The notes below the pieces were generated by a model. That model did no database searches. It worked only from the letters and a program-made list of their open reading frames with translations, and was not told where the DNA came from. The position numbers and the translations under genes are program-made. A stretch of DNA of 64,000 nt, from NCBI RefSeq assembly GCF_002192255.1, contig NZ_CP021768.1, positions 1,940,001-2,004,000 of the forward strand, read 5' to 3'. The stretch comes from Stenotrophomonas sp. WZN-1 (GTDB taxonomy: Bacteria; Pseudomonadota; Gammaproteobacteria; Xanthomonadales; Xanthomonadaceae). Numbering within the stretch: position 1 is the first letter of the stretch; the number at the start of each line of letters is the position of its first letter. Shown piece by piece: positions 30,427-37,508 of this stretch.

Positions 30427-31556
30427 ACCTGCTGCCACCGGACCCTGCGCAGTCGCAGACCCCGGTCAACCTGCTGATCGTCGATGACGTGCCGCAGAAC
30501 CTGGTAGCCATGCAGGCGCTGCTGCAGCGCGAGGGCGTGAACCTGCTGCTTGCGGGCTCGGGCGCGCAGGCGCTGGAGCTGCTGCTGGAGCACGAGGTGG
30601 CGCTGGCATTGCTGGACGTGCACATGCCGGAGATCGATGGCTTCACCCTGGCCGAGCTGATGCGCGGTTCGCACCGCAGCCGCGATGTGCCGATCATCTT
30701 CCTGACCGCCTCGCCGGACGACCCGGTGCGTGCCTTCAAGGGCTACGAAACCGGTGCGGTCGATTTCCTGCACAAGCCGGTGGCGCCGCAGGTGATCCTG
30801 AGCAAGGTCAACGTCTTCATCGAGCTCTACCAGCAGCGACAGTTGCTGAAAGCGCGCAACGAGGCGCTGGAACGTTCGCTCAAGCTCAACGAGACGATGG
30901 CGGCCGTGCTCACCCATGACCTGCGCACGCCGCTGTCGGCGATCCTGCTGTGTGCCGACAAGCTGGCGCTGGAGCTTCCAGAGGACAATGCCAGTGCGCA
31001 GCAGACGCTGAAGTACCTGGAAGCAAGCACCCTGCGCATGTCGCGGATGGTCGAGCAGCTGCTGGATTTCTCGCGGATCCGCAGCGGTGGCCTGCGCCTG
31101 CAGGCCAGTGCCTGCGATCTTGCGGAGGTGACGCGGGCGGTGGTGGCCGAAGCGGGCAGTGCCCACGGCCACGCGCGGGTCCAGCTCGACATGCAGGGTG
31201 ATACCCGCCTGCAGGGCGATCTGGATCGGCTGGGCCAGGTCGCCGCGAACCTGGTCGGCAACGCGCTCACCCATGGCAGCGAGGCAAGGGTGGAGGTGGA
31301 CGGCCGTGATCCACGCAGCGTGCTGCTGCGGGTGAGTAACGCCGGGCGGATCGACGACGCGCTGCTGCCGCGATTGTTCGAGCCGTTCAAGGCCAGTTTC
31401 CACCCCAGCAATGGCCTGGGATTGGGCCTGTACATCGTCGACCAGTTCGTCCGCGCCCACGGTGGCCGCATCGGCGCGCGCAACGAGGCGGGGCAGGTGG
31501 TGTTCGAGGCGACCCTGCCACGGCGCGCTGAAAGCCCGGGAACCACCGCAAGCTGA
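30423..31556 (+). CDS. Receiver-histidine kinase protein
   Basis: 377 aa, starting ATGA over the CheB stop. The N-terminal receiver has LLIVDDVPQN, LALLDVHMPE and DFLHKPVAP. The HisKA helix has His165 (VLTHDLRTPLSAI), and the ATPase domain follows with NLVGNALTHG and SNGLGLGLYIVD. Receiver-first kinases of this kind take phosphate from another kinase, here plausibly the hybrid kinase heading the operon. There is no DNA-binding output in the four genes. A BLUF gene begins 83 nt downstream. Confidence 0.93.
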   Translation: MNLLPPDPAQSQTPVNLLIVDDVPQNLVAMQALLQREGVNLLLAGSGAQALELLLEHEVALALLDVHMPEIDGFTLAELMRGSHRSRDVPIIFLTASPDDPVRAFKGYETGAVDFLHKPVAPQVILSKVNVFIELYQQRQLLKARNEALERSLKLNETMAAVLTHDLRTPLSAILLCADKLALELPEDNASAQQTLKYLEASTLRMSRMVEQLLDFSRIRSGGLRLQASACDLAEVTRAVVAEAGSAHGHARVQLDMQGDTRLQGDLDRLGQVAANLVGNALTHGSEARVEVDGRDPRSVLLRVSNAGRIDDALLPRLFEPFKASFHPSNGLGLGLYIVDQFVRAHGGRIGARNEAGQVVFEATLPRRAESPGTTAS

Positions 31557-31639
31557 ATTCTTCAGCAAGCGTGGCGTGGAGCTGAGACGGGCTCGTCCGC
31601 AGCTGCTACCGTGGCGGCACACATTGCCAAGGAAGCACC

Positions 31640-32068
31640 ATGCCACTGCGCGCGATCGCCTATGTCAGCCGGGTGCTGCCGGATCTTTCCGCCGGACGGC
31701 TGCAGGCGCTGGTCGACGATGCGGCCCGCTTCAACAAGATGGCCGGCGTGACCGGCGTGCTGCTGCACGACGGAGCGCGTTTCCTGCAGTACATCGAAGG
31801 GCCGCCGGATGGCATCGATTCGGTCTACGAACGCATCCTGCAGGCCGGCAGCCATATCGACATCATTGAACTGGCGCGCGGCCGCCTGGGCCAGCGCCAG
31901 TTTCCGTACTGGTCGATGCGCGCGCTGCCGGTGGAGGAGGCGCTGTTGCGCCAGCTGTCATCCAGTGACTGGTCGGGTTTTACCCGTACCCTGCAGGGCG
32001 ATCGCTCCGCGCCGACGCCGGTGGATCTGCTCGACAACGTTGTGCAGCCAGCGCTGCACGCCGGCTGA
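31640..32068 (+). CDS. BLUF-domain blue-light photoreceptor
   Basis: 142 aa, with AAGGAAG before the ATG. The BLUF fold fills residues 1-100, and all the key residues of the cyanobacterial PixD-type photocycle are at the same numbers: Tyr8, Asn32, Gln50 (FLQYIEG), Trp91 and Met93 (YWSM). It should bind FAD and switch by rearranging the Tyr-Gln hydrogen bonds. About 45 extra residues follow, with no enzymatic domain, so it must signal by contact. Same orientation as the kinase operon suggests it could feed into that system. It converges with the ArsR gene. Confidence 0.93.
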   Translation: MPLRAIAYVSRVLPDLSAGRLQALVDDAARFNKMAGVTGVLLHDGARFLQYIEGPPDGIDSVYERILQAGSHIDIIELARGRLGQRQFPYWSMRALPVEEALLRQLSSSDWSGFTRTLQGDRSAPTPVDLLDNVVQPALHAG

Positions 32069-32071
32069 GCG

Positions 32072-32395
32072 TCAGCGCGAGGTGCCGGCGCCGCAATAGG
32101 CGGCATGCAGCGCCTGCAGCACGCCCAGTGCCGGCCCTTCCTGCATGCGGTAGTGGATGGCCTGCGCTTCGCGCCGGGTCGCCACGATGTCCAGTTCGCG
32201 CAGCACGGCCAGGTGCTGCGACAGCGCGGACGCGCTCAATCCGGTCAACGCCTGCAGCTCCGGTACCGGTGCTTCGCCTTCGACCAGGCGGCACAGCACG
32301 CGCAGGCGCGCTGGATGGGCCAGGCGCTTGAGCAGGGCGGCGGCCTGCGTGGCGTGCTCGGCCATCGCGGCGCTGTCGAGCGGGGTGCTGGGCAT
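32072..32395 (-). CDS. ArsR-family regulator (BigR-like) of the sulfur-transport genes
   Basis: 107 aa. Winged helix: LAHPARLRVLCRLVEGEAPVPELQALTGLSASALSQHLAVLRELDIVATRREAQAIHYRM. Only two Cys are present (in RVLCRL and AAYCG), the arrangement used by persulfide-sensing BigR/SqrR regulators, whose paired cysteines bridge on oxidation. It diverges from the YeeE/YedE genes and very probably represses them through the TTAGA-N4-TCTAA sites. Confidence 0.9.
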   Translation of the reverse strand: MPSTPLDSAAMAEHATQAAALLKRLAHPARLRVLCRLVEGEAPVPELQALTGLSASALSQHLAVLRELDIVATRREAQAIHYRMQEGPALGVLQALHAAYCGAGTSR

Positions 32396-32410
32396 GGTTG
32401 ACCTTTTTGT

Positions 32411-32441
32411 TTAGAAGTGTCTAATTTAGATAAATCTAAAT
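32411..32441. promoter_or_regulatory. Tandem ArsR operators between the regulator and sulfur-transport genes
   Basis: TTAGA-N4-TCTAA occurs twice with 15-nt periodicity (32411-32424 and 32426-32439). The second copy extends to the perfect palindrome ATTTAGAT-AA-ATCTAAAT (32424-32441). This AT-rich block is the whole centre of the 86-nt divergent gap and fits an ArsR/BigR-type binding site. Confidence 0.7.
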
Positions 32442-32481
32442 AAAAGGGCAATCCCATGAATGGCGTGAATGAGGGCAGGGC

Positions 32482-32919
32482 ATGAACCTGCCATGGACTG
32501 CGGTGGCTGGCGGCGCGCTGATCGGCGCCGCCGCGGTGCTGTTGCTCGCCACCCTCGGCCGCGTGGCCGGTATCAGCGGGATCGCCGCAGGCAGCCTGCG
32601 TGCAGCGAAAGGCGAGCGCGGATGGCGCTGGGCCTTCCTGTCCGGCCTGCTTGCAGCGGCCGGGCTGGTGCTGTGGTGGCAGTCGCTGCCCGACGCGTCG
32701 CCGCGGGTACTGCTGCGCGACGCCTTGCCTGCCTGGCAGTTGGTCGGCGCCGGCCTGCTGGTGGGCTTCGGCACCCGCTTGGGCAGTGGCTGTACCAGTG
32801 GTCACGGCGTCTGTGGCATGGCGCGCGGCTCGAAGCGCTCGCTGCTGGCGGTGCTGGTGTTCATGGCCTGCGCGATGCTGACTACGCTCCTCATCCGCCA
32901 CGGCGGAGGCCTGGCATGA
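32482..32919 (+). CDS. YeeE/YedE family sulfur-transport protein, N-terminal half
   Basis: 145 aa with four hydrophobic helices. The hallmark GFGTRLGSGCTSGHGVCGMARGS contains the cysteines that in YeeE/YedE (TsuA-like) proteins pass thiosulfate or persulfide sulfur through the membrane. It overlaps the next gene by 4 nt; together they equal one full-length YeeE. The ArsR control fits a sulfide or polysulfide detoxification role, as for PmpAB-type pairs. Confidence 0.9.
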   Translation: MNLPWTAVAGGALIGAAAVLLLATLGRVAGISGIAAGSLRAAKGERGWRWAFLSGLLAAAGLVLWWQSLPDASPRVLLRDALPAWQLVGAGLLVGFGTRLGSGCTSGHGVCGMARGSKRSLLAVLVFMACAMLTTLLIRHGGGLA

Positions 32920-33329
32920 GCCGCGCGACAGGGGCCGCGGCAGCGGCGGGTGCGCTGTTCGGTGCGGGGCTGGCGCTCTCGGGGATGACCGACGCGCGCC
33001 GTGTACTCGGCTTCCTCGACATCGCGGGTGATTTCGATCCCACCCTGATGTGGGTGCTGGGCTCGGCGCTGCTGGTCAGTGCGCTCGGCCAGCGCTGGGT
33101 GCTGCGCCGCGCGCAGCCGTGGTTCGCGGTGCGCTTCCAGCTGCCCAGTGCGCGTGATGTCGATGCTCGCCTGCTGCTGGGTGCCGCACTGTTCGGTATT
33201 GGCTGGGGATGGGCTGGCTATTGCCCGGGACCGGCCATCGCCGGGTTGGCAGTCGCATCGCGTGAAGCACTGTGGTTCGTGCCTGCGATGCTTGCGGGTT
33301 TCTGGCTGCACGATCGCGTCGTACGCTGA
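32916..33329 (+). CDS. YeeE/YedE-type sulfur-transport protein, C-terminal half (DUF6691)
   Basis: 137 aa from an ATG overlapping the previous stop (ATGA). Four hydrophobic helices carry the conserved FGAGLALSGMTDARRVLGFLD and GIGWGWAGYCPGPA. The latter is the second cysteine site of the transporter. It works with the preceding protein as a split inner-membrane sulfur channel. Confidence 0.88.
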   Translation: MSRATGAAAAAGALFGAGLALSGMTDARRVLGFLDIAGDFDPTLMWVLGSALLVSALGQRWVLRRAQPWFAVRFQLPSARDVDARLLLGAALFGIGWGWAGYCPGPAIAGLAVASREALWFVPAMLAGFWLHDRVVR

Positions 33330-33396
33330 GGCTTCACCCTTGTGTCACCCGGCGTGCGGTCAGATCCAGGGTTCACGGGGAAAGGAGCACAACGAC

Positions 33397-34449
33397 ATGG
33401 TACGGATGAAGTGGACGGGCAGGGCAATGCTGGCGGTCGCACTGGCCGCTGCGGTGGCACCGGCGCTGGCCTGCACGCGCGCGGTGTACCTGGGCGACAA
33501 CGGCGATGTGATCACCGCGCGCTCGATGGACTGGAAAGTCGACGTGGCGACCAACCTCTATGTGCTGCCGCGCGGCATCGCGCGCACCGGCCAGGCCGGC
33601 CCGAAGTCGCTGGCCTGGACGGCGCGCTATGGCAGCGTGGTGGCCACCGGCTACGACGTGTCGACCACCGATGGCATGAACGAGAAGGGCCTGGTGGCCA
33701 ACCTGCTGTGGCTGGTCGAATCGGAGTATCCGCAGGAGCGCGGCAACAAGCCGGGCCTGGCGATCTCGCTATGGGCGCAGTATGTGCTGGACAATTTCGC
33801 GACCGTGGACGAGGCAGTGGCGGCGCTGAAGCGTGAGCCGTACTCGATCGTCACCGACAAGGTGCCGGGCGAGGACCGCCAGGCAACGCTGCACCTGTCG
33901 CTGTCCGACGCAACCGGCGACAGCGCCATCGTCGAGTACATCGGCGGTCGCCAGGTGATCCACCATGACCGGCGCTACCAGGTGATGACCAACTCGCCGA
34001 TCTTCGAGCAGCAGCTGGCACTCAACAGCTACTGGCAGCAGATCGGTGGCACGGTGATGCTGCCGGGTACCAACCGCTCGTCCGACCGCTTCGCGCGTGC
34101 GTCGTTCTACATCAACGCCATTCCCAAGGCCGAGGATCCGGTGGAGGCGCTGGCCAGCGTGTTCAGCGTGATCCGCAATGCGTCGGTGCCCTACGGCATC
34201 ACCACGCCGGGTGAGCCGAACATCTCATCGACGCGCTGGCGCACGGTGGCCGACCACAAGCGGCGGTTGTACTTCTTCGAATCGGCGCTGACCCCCAACA
34301 CCTTCTGGGTCGACCTGAACAAGGTCGATTTCGGTGGCCAGGTGCTCAGGCTCGACCTTGGCAAGGACCAGCGCAACACGTTCGCCGGTGATGCACTGGG
34401 CCACTTCGTACCCAGCGCACCGTTCGCCTTCCTCGGTGTCGACGGCTAG
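33397..34449 (+). CDS. Periplasmic Ntn-hydrolase, penicillin V acylase/choloylglycine hydrolase family
   Basis: 350 aa from the ATG at 33397 with AAGGAG 9 nt upstream. The signal peptide ends at APALA, which exposes Cys26 as the N-terminal nucleophile. Counting Cys as 1, Arg17 and Asp20 (ARSMDW) fall exactly at the catalytic positions of penicillin V acylase, and MNEKGL and TNSPIFEQQL follow. The family cleaves linear amides: penicillin V, bile salts, or in Gram-negatives N-acyl-homoserine lactones. The substrate here is not decided by sequence. Its stop overlaps that of the convergent secreted-protein gene. Confidence 0.9.
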   Translation: MVRMKWTGRAMLAVALAAAVAPALACTRAVYLGDNGDVITARSMDWKVDVATNLYVLPRGIARTGQAGPKSLAWTARYGSVVATGYDVSTTDGMNEKGLVANLLWLVESEYPQERGNKPGLAISLWAQYVLDNFATVDEAVAALKREPYSIVTDKVPGEDRQATLHLSLSDATGDSAIVEYIGGRQVIHHDRRYQVMTNSPIFEQQLALNSYWQQIGGTVMLPGTNRSSDRFARASFYINAIPKAEDPVEALASVFSVIRNASVPYGITTPGEPNISSTRWRTVADHKRRLYFFESALTPNTFWVDLNKVDFGGQVLRLDLGKDQRNTFAGDALGHFVPSAPFAFLGVDG

Positions 34450-35225
34450 TTCGACGCCTGGCTGGAGGCCGGGTAAACCGCCTGGATCGTGCAGGCCCCG
34501 CGGGTGTATTGCGGCAGCGGGGCCAGCGCATCGCTGCGCAGGTCACCATTCTCGAAATCGGCGGTGAGGATGCGGTCGCCGGGGTTGCCGCAGATCAGTC
34601 CGTTCTGCATGCCGGAGCGGAAGCTGAGCTGCGGTGCACGGTCGAGCTGGCGGCAGTGGCTGCCGAGCTCGACACGGTAGTAGCGATGGCCACCGTTGCG
34701 GCGTGGATTGGTTTCCACCAGCATGCCCTGCGGGTCGGACGACCACGAGCGGACATTGCGGGTGGCGAAGCAGTACGACGGCGAGCCGCCGAAGCCGCGG
34801 CGGATGTCCTTGCGTTCGCGGATGGTCACCGCCGGCAGGGTGGCCGTGCGCAGGCGGTCACTGTCGCGGGCGACACTGGCATAGTCCCGATTCTGCACCG
34901 GGGTGACCGCACTGACGGCGCAACTGCGGCCATCGACCACGACGCGCTCGCTGGGACGACCGCAGGCCCAGCCGGCGGGTGCTTCCAGCTTCAGCGTGGT
35001 GGCCGTGCGGACGCCCGGGCACTCCTCGCTGAAGTCGATGCGATAGGCCTGGCCTGAGGCCGCGCGCAGCGCGATCGAGCGGGGTGAGGCCTGTTCCACT
35101 TCCTGCACGCCAACCGCGTCCATGCAGTGTGGGGCGGGTGGGGTACGTTCCTGTGCAGGCGCCGGAACAGCCAGCGCCAGGCCCAGGCTGGCAGCGATGA
35201 CAGCCAGTACGTGCTGATGGGTCAT
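34446..35225 (-). CDS. Secreted Cys-rich protein with internal duplication, function unknown
   Basis: 259 aa from the ATG at 35225; an ATG at 35234 is also in frame. A signal peptide ends near AVPAPAQ. The mature part holds two similar units. Each runs from a Cys-containing start (HCMDAVGV, SYCFATRNV), through YR-I/V-x-F/L and a Cys (YRIDFSEEC, YRVELGSHC), then WACG/LICG, to a closing C-x-I/V-x-x-V-x-P (CAVSAVTPV, CTIQAVYPA). This suggests a duplicated disulfide-bonded periplasmic domain of DUF6491-like type. I cannot assign a role. Confidence 0.75.
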   Translation of the reverse strand: MTHQHVLAVIAASLGLALAVPAPAQERTPPAPHCMDAVGVQEVEQASPRSIALRAASGQAYRIDFSEECPGVRTATTLKLEAPAGWACGRPSERVVVDGRSCAVSAVTPVQNRDYASVARDSDRLRTATLPAVTIRERKDIRRGFGGSPSYCFATRNVRSWSSDPQGMLVETNPRRNGGHRYYRVELGSHCRQLDRAPQLSFRSGMQNGLICGNPGDRILTADFENGDLRSDALAPLPQYTRGACTIQAVYPASSQASN

Positions 35226-35306
35226 GACCTGCACTCCCTGCGTTGGTTGACGGATCGACTATAGCAGCGGTTTGCGCGGCCGTTGTTACACGCGCACACT
35301 GCCCGG

Positions 35307-36005
35307 ATGGGCGCCATCTTCCATCTGCGGCACTACAGCCAGGCCACCGGCCTGGACCGTCATGACTACGCGCAGTGGGTGCTGCCGCTGCAGGGCGAAC
35401 TGCAGTTCGAGATGGAAGGCCGCGGTGGTCGCCTGGATCTGCTTCAAGGGGCCTTCGTCGCGGCTGGCGAAGCACACGACCAGATGGCTGATGGCCCGAA
35501 TGGTTTCGTGATCGTCGACTGCCCGCCGGGTGTGCTCGACGACGGTACCCAGGAACATCTATGCCGCCAGCGCTGGCTGCATCTGCCATTGGCGCTGCGG
35601 CAGCGCCTGGCGCAGGTGCGTGAAGGCCACCCGTTGCCGCCCTTGCTGCCGCAGTTGCTTCAGGTGTTTGCACCGGCCGGCAGTGGCGCGCGCATGCAGG
35701 GCCTGTGCGGGGCGGTGCAAGTCGATCCGGGGCAGGCCTGGCCGGTGGCACGCATGGCCGCGTCCGTCGGGGTCAGCGAGAGCCGGTTGCACGCGCTGTT
35801 CCAGCGTGAGTTCGGGCTCAGCCCGCAGGCCTGGCTCAGTGCATGCCGGTTGCGTTGGGCCAAGCACCAGCTGCGCACCAGCGCGGCGCCGATCAGCGAT
35901 ATCGCGCTGGCCGCAGGCTATTCCGAGCAGAGCGCACTGACCCGTGCGCTACGTCGTGAGTGTGGGCAGACGCCGGCCGCCTGGCGCAGGGGCGCCGGAC
36001 TGTAG
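35307..36005 (+). CDS. AraC family transcriptional regulator
   Basis: 232 aa from the ATG at 35307. A short cupin-like N-terminal domain (HYSQATGLDRHDYAQWVLPLQGEL) precedes the AraC HTH pair: WPVARMAASVGVSESRLHALFQREFGLSPQAWL and ISDIALAAGYSEQSALTRALRRECG, then TPAAWR. The layout resembles small AraC proteins that sense hydrophobic ligands. Its stop runs into a SMAG cluster at 36002. Targets are unknown; the EamA gene downstream is a candidate. Confidence 0.88.
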   Translation: MGAIFHLRHYSQATGLDRHDYAQWVLPLQGELQFEMEGRGGRLDLLQGAFVAAGEAHDQMADGPNGFVIVDCPPGVLDDGTQEHLCRQRWLHLPLALRQRLAQVREGHPLPPLLPQLLQVFAPAGSGARMQGLCGAVQVDPGQAWPVARMAASVGVSESRLHALFQREFGLSPQAWLSACRLRWAKHQLRTSAAPISDIALAAGYSEQSALTRALRRECGQTPAAWRRGAGL

Positions 36006-36116
36006 CGTCGAGCCACGCTCGGCTGCCGTTCGCGGGATGGCCGGTGCAAACGCAGTCGAGCATGGCTCGACGCTACAAAAGCCGTTGTCCTGTAGAGCCG
36101 AGCCCACGCTCGGCTT
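36002..36116. repeat. Cluster of three SMAG palindromes
   Basis: Units at 36002-36025 (+), 36055-36076 (-) and 36092-36116 (+). Stems read TCGAGC/GCTCGG, GTCGAGC/GCTCGAC and AGCCGAGC/GCTCGGCT, each beginning with GTAG. The first overlaps the AraC stop codon, so the cluster may protect or end that transcript. Confidence 0.83.
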
Positions 36117-36200
36117 CCAAAGGCCAGTAGCCTCGGTCAAGAGCGTCCACCGGCGAGCGCTTACACTGCGCGGCCTGTTCTCTCCCCCCGAAGAACCCGA

Positions 36201-37151
36201 ATGCGCAACAACCCGATGGCCCTGGGCATCGCCAATGGCGTGGCCGCCGGCGCGCTGTGGGGCGTGGTCTTTCTCGCGCCCGCCGTGCTGCAGTCGTTCA
36301 ATGCGTTGCAACTGTCCGCCGGTCGCTACCTGGTCTATGGCCTGATTGCCGTCGCTCTGTTGCTGCCGCGCTGGAAGCGGTTGGCACCGCGGCTGGGCCG
36401 TGCCGAATGGTTCGGGCTGCTGTGGCTGAGCCTGGCCGGCAACCTGGTGTATTTCCTGCTGTTGGCCACGGCGGTGCAGTGGGCCGGTGGCGCGGCGGCA
36501 TCGCTGATCGTCGGCCTGATTCCGGTGGTGGTCACCCTGGTCGGCGTGCGCGAGCAGGGCGCGGTGCCGTTGAAGCAGCTGCTGCCGGCGCTGGGCCTGT
36601 GCGTGCTTGGCGTGGCGCTGGTGGGCTGGGAAGCACTGATGTCCGAACACCTCGCAACACCGTGGCGGCAGCGCCTGATCGGCCTGCTGTGCGCATTCGG
36701 TGCGCTGTTCTCGTGGGCGCTGTACTCGATCGGCAACAGCCGTTGGCTGGCGCGCCGGCCGGACCTGTCCAGCCACGACTGGTCGTTGCTGACCGGCGTC
36801 ACCACCGGCGGCCTGGCCCTGCTGCTGGTGCCGATGGCCTTCATCGGCCATAGCGGCAGCCATACGGCGGCGCAGTGGGGGGGCTTCTGGGCGATCAGTG
36901 CGGGCGTGGCGGTGGTGGCCTCGATCCTCGGCAACGCGTTCTGGAACCGCGCCAGCCGCCTGCTGCCGTTGACCCTGACCGGGCAGATGATCGTGTTCGA
37001 GACCCTGTTCGCGCTGTTGTATGCCTTTGCCTGGCAGCAGCGCTGGCCCTCGCTGCTGGAAGCGCTGGCGATCGTGTTCCTGGTGGCCGGCGTGATGCTG
37101 TGCGCGCATGCGCATCGCACGCCACGGGCGATCGCCGAACATGTCGGCTGA
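36201..37151 (+). CDS. EamA/DMT family transporter
   Basis: 316 aa with about ten hydrophobic helices in two EamA repeats (NGVAAGALWGVVFLAPAVLQ and SAGVAVVASILGNAFWNRASRLLPLTLTGQMIVFETLFALLY). FETLFALLY is the conserved end-of-repeat motif of this superfamily. It is probably an exporter of amino acids or metabolites; the substrate is unknown. A strong hairpin follows its stop. Confidence 0.87.
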   Translation: MRNNPMALGIANGVAAGALWGVVFLAPAVLQSFNALQLSAGRYLVYGLIAVALLLPRWKRLAPRLGRAEWFGLLWLSLAGNLVYFLLLATAVQWAGGAAASLIVGLIPVVVTLVGVREQGAVPLKQLLPALGLCVLGVALVGWEALMSEHLATPWRQRLIGLLCAFGALFSWALYSIGNSRWLARRPDLSSHDWSLLTGVTTGGLALLLVPMAFIGHSGSHTAAQWGGFWAISAGVAVVASILGNAFWNRASRLLPLTLTGQMIVFETLFALLYAFAWQQRWPSLLEALAIVFLVAGVMLCAHAHRTPRAIAEHVG

Positions 37152-37153
37152 AT

Positions 37154-37180
37154 GCGGCCGTCAAGCGTACTGATGGCCGC
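37154..37180 (+). terminator. Hairpin terminator candidate after the EamA gene
   Basis: GCGGCCGTCA and TGATGGCCGC pair in a 10-bp stem (one G-U) around AGCGTAC, beginning 3 nt after the stop. The tail TTGGTCT is only weakly T-rich. Confidence 0.5.
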
Positions 37181-37252
37181 TTGGTCTCAGATGCAACCAA
37201 ATGCCGGCACGTTGGCCGATGATCGCGGCAACGATTTTTTGCATCGCAGCAC

Positions 37253-37282
37253 TTGACAGCGGCCCGGCGCACGGTGTTTTCT
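37253..37282 (+). promoter_or_regulatory. Putative thr operon promoter
   Basis: A consensus TTGACA lies at 37253-37258. The best -10 candidate 18 bp on is TTTTCT (37277-37282), which is weak. Transcription would begin just before the thrL ATG, so either the leader RNA is almost leaderless or a further promoter lies upstream. Confidence 0.35.
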
Positions 37283-37289
37283 GTGCGCC

Positions 37290-37424
37290 ATGGTTCTTGA
37301 TGCCGCCCACGCCAGCCTGATCGCTCCCGCTACCGCGGGCCGTTCGACTGCGCCGGTCGCCACCACCACCATTACCACCACCACCGTCACCACTGCCCTG
37401 GTGCGGCCCGTCGTCTTCGTGTAA
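37290..37424 (+). CDS. thrL: Threonine operon leader peptide
   Basis: 44 aa, too short for usual gene finding. It begins MVLDAAHASL and contains the run TTTITTTTVTT (nine Thr, one Ile, one Val in eleven residues), then ends LVRPVVFV-TAA. It lies 84 nt before thrA, and alternative hairpins lie between. In thr operons ribosome stalling at such Thr/Ile codons when charged tRNA is scarce sets the RNA fold and so thrABC expression. Both Thr and Ile are end products of the pathway, and the Val is notable. Confidence 0.9.
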   Translation: MVLDAAHASLIAPATAGRSTAPVATTTITTTTVTTALVRPVVFV

Positions 37425-37438
37425 CTCCCGAAAACCAC

Positions 37439-37492
37439 GGCCCCGCACCATCCAGGTGGCGGGGAAACTCGACACCTGCATGCGACGGGGCC
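37439..37492 (+). promoter_or_regulatory. thr operon attenuator region with competing hairpins
   Basis: CCCCGCACC (37441-37449) pairs with GGTGGCGGGG (37455-37464, one bulge). Alternatively CAGGTG (37453-37458) pairs with CACCTG (37473-37478), and GGCCCCG (37439-37445) with CGGGGCC (37486-37492). These folds exclude one another, as expected of attenuation, but no T-run follows, so the stop signal may act on Rho or on thrA translation. Confidence 0.6.
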
Positions 37493-37508
37493 TCCTACCG
37501 AGGTCTGC

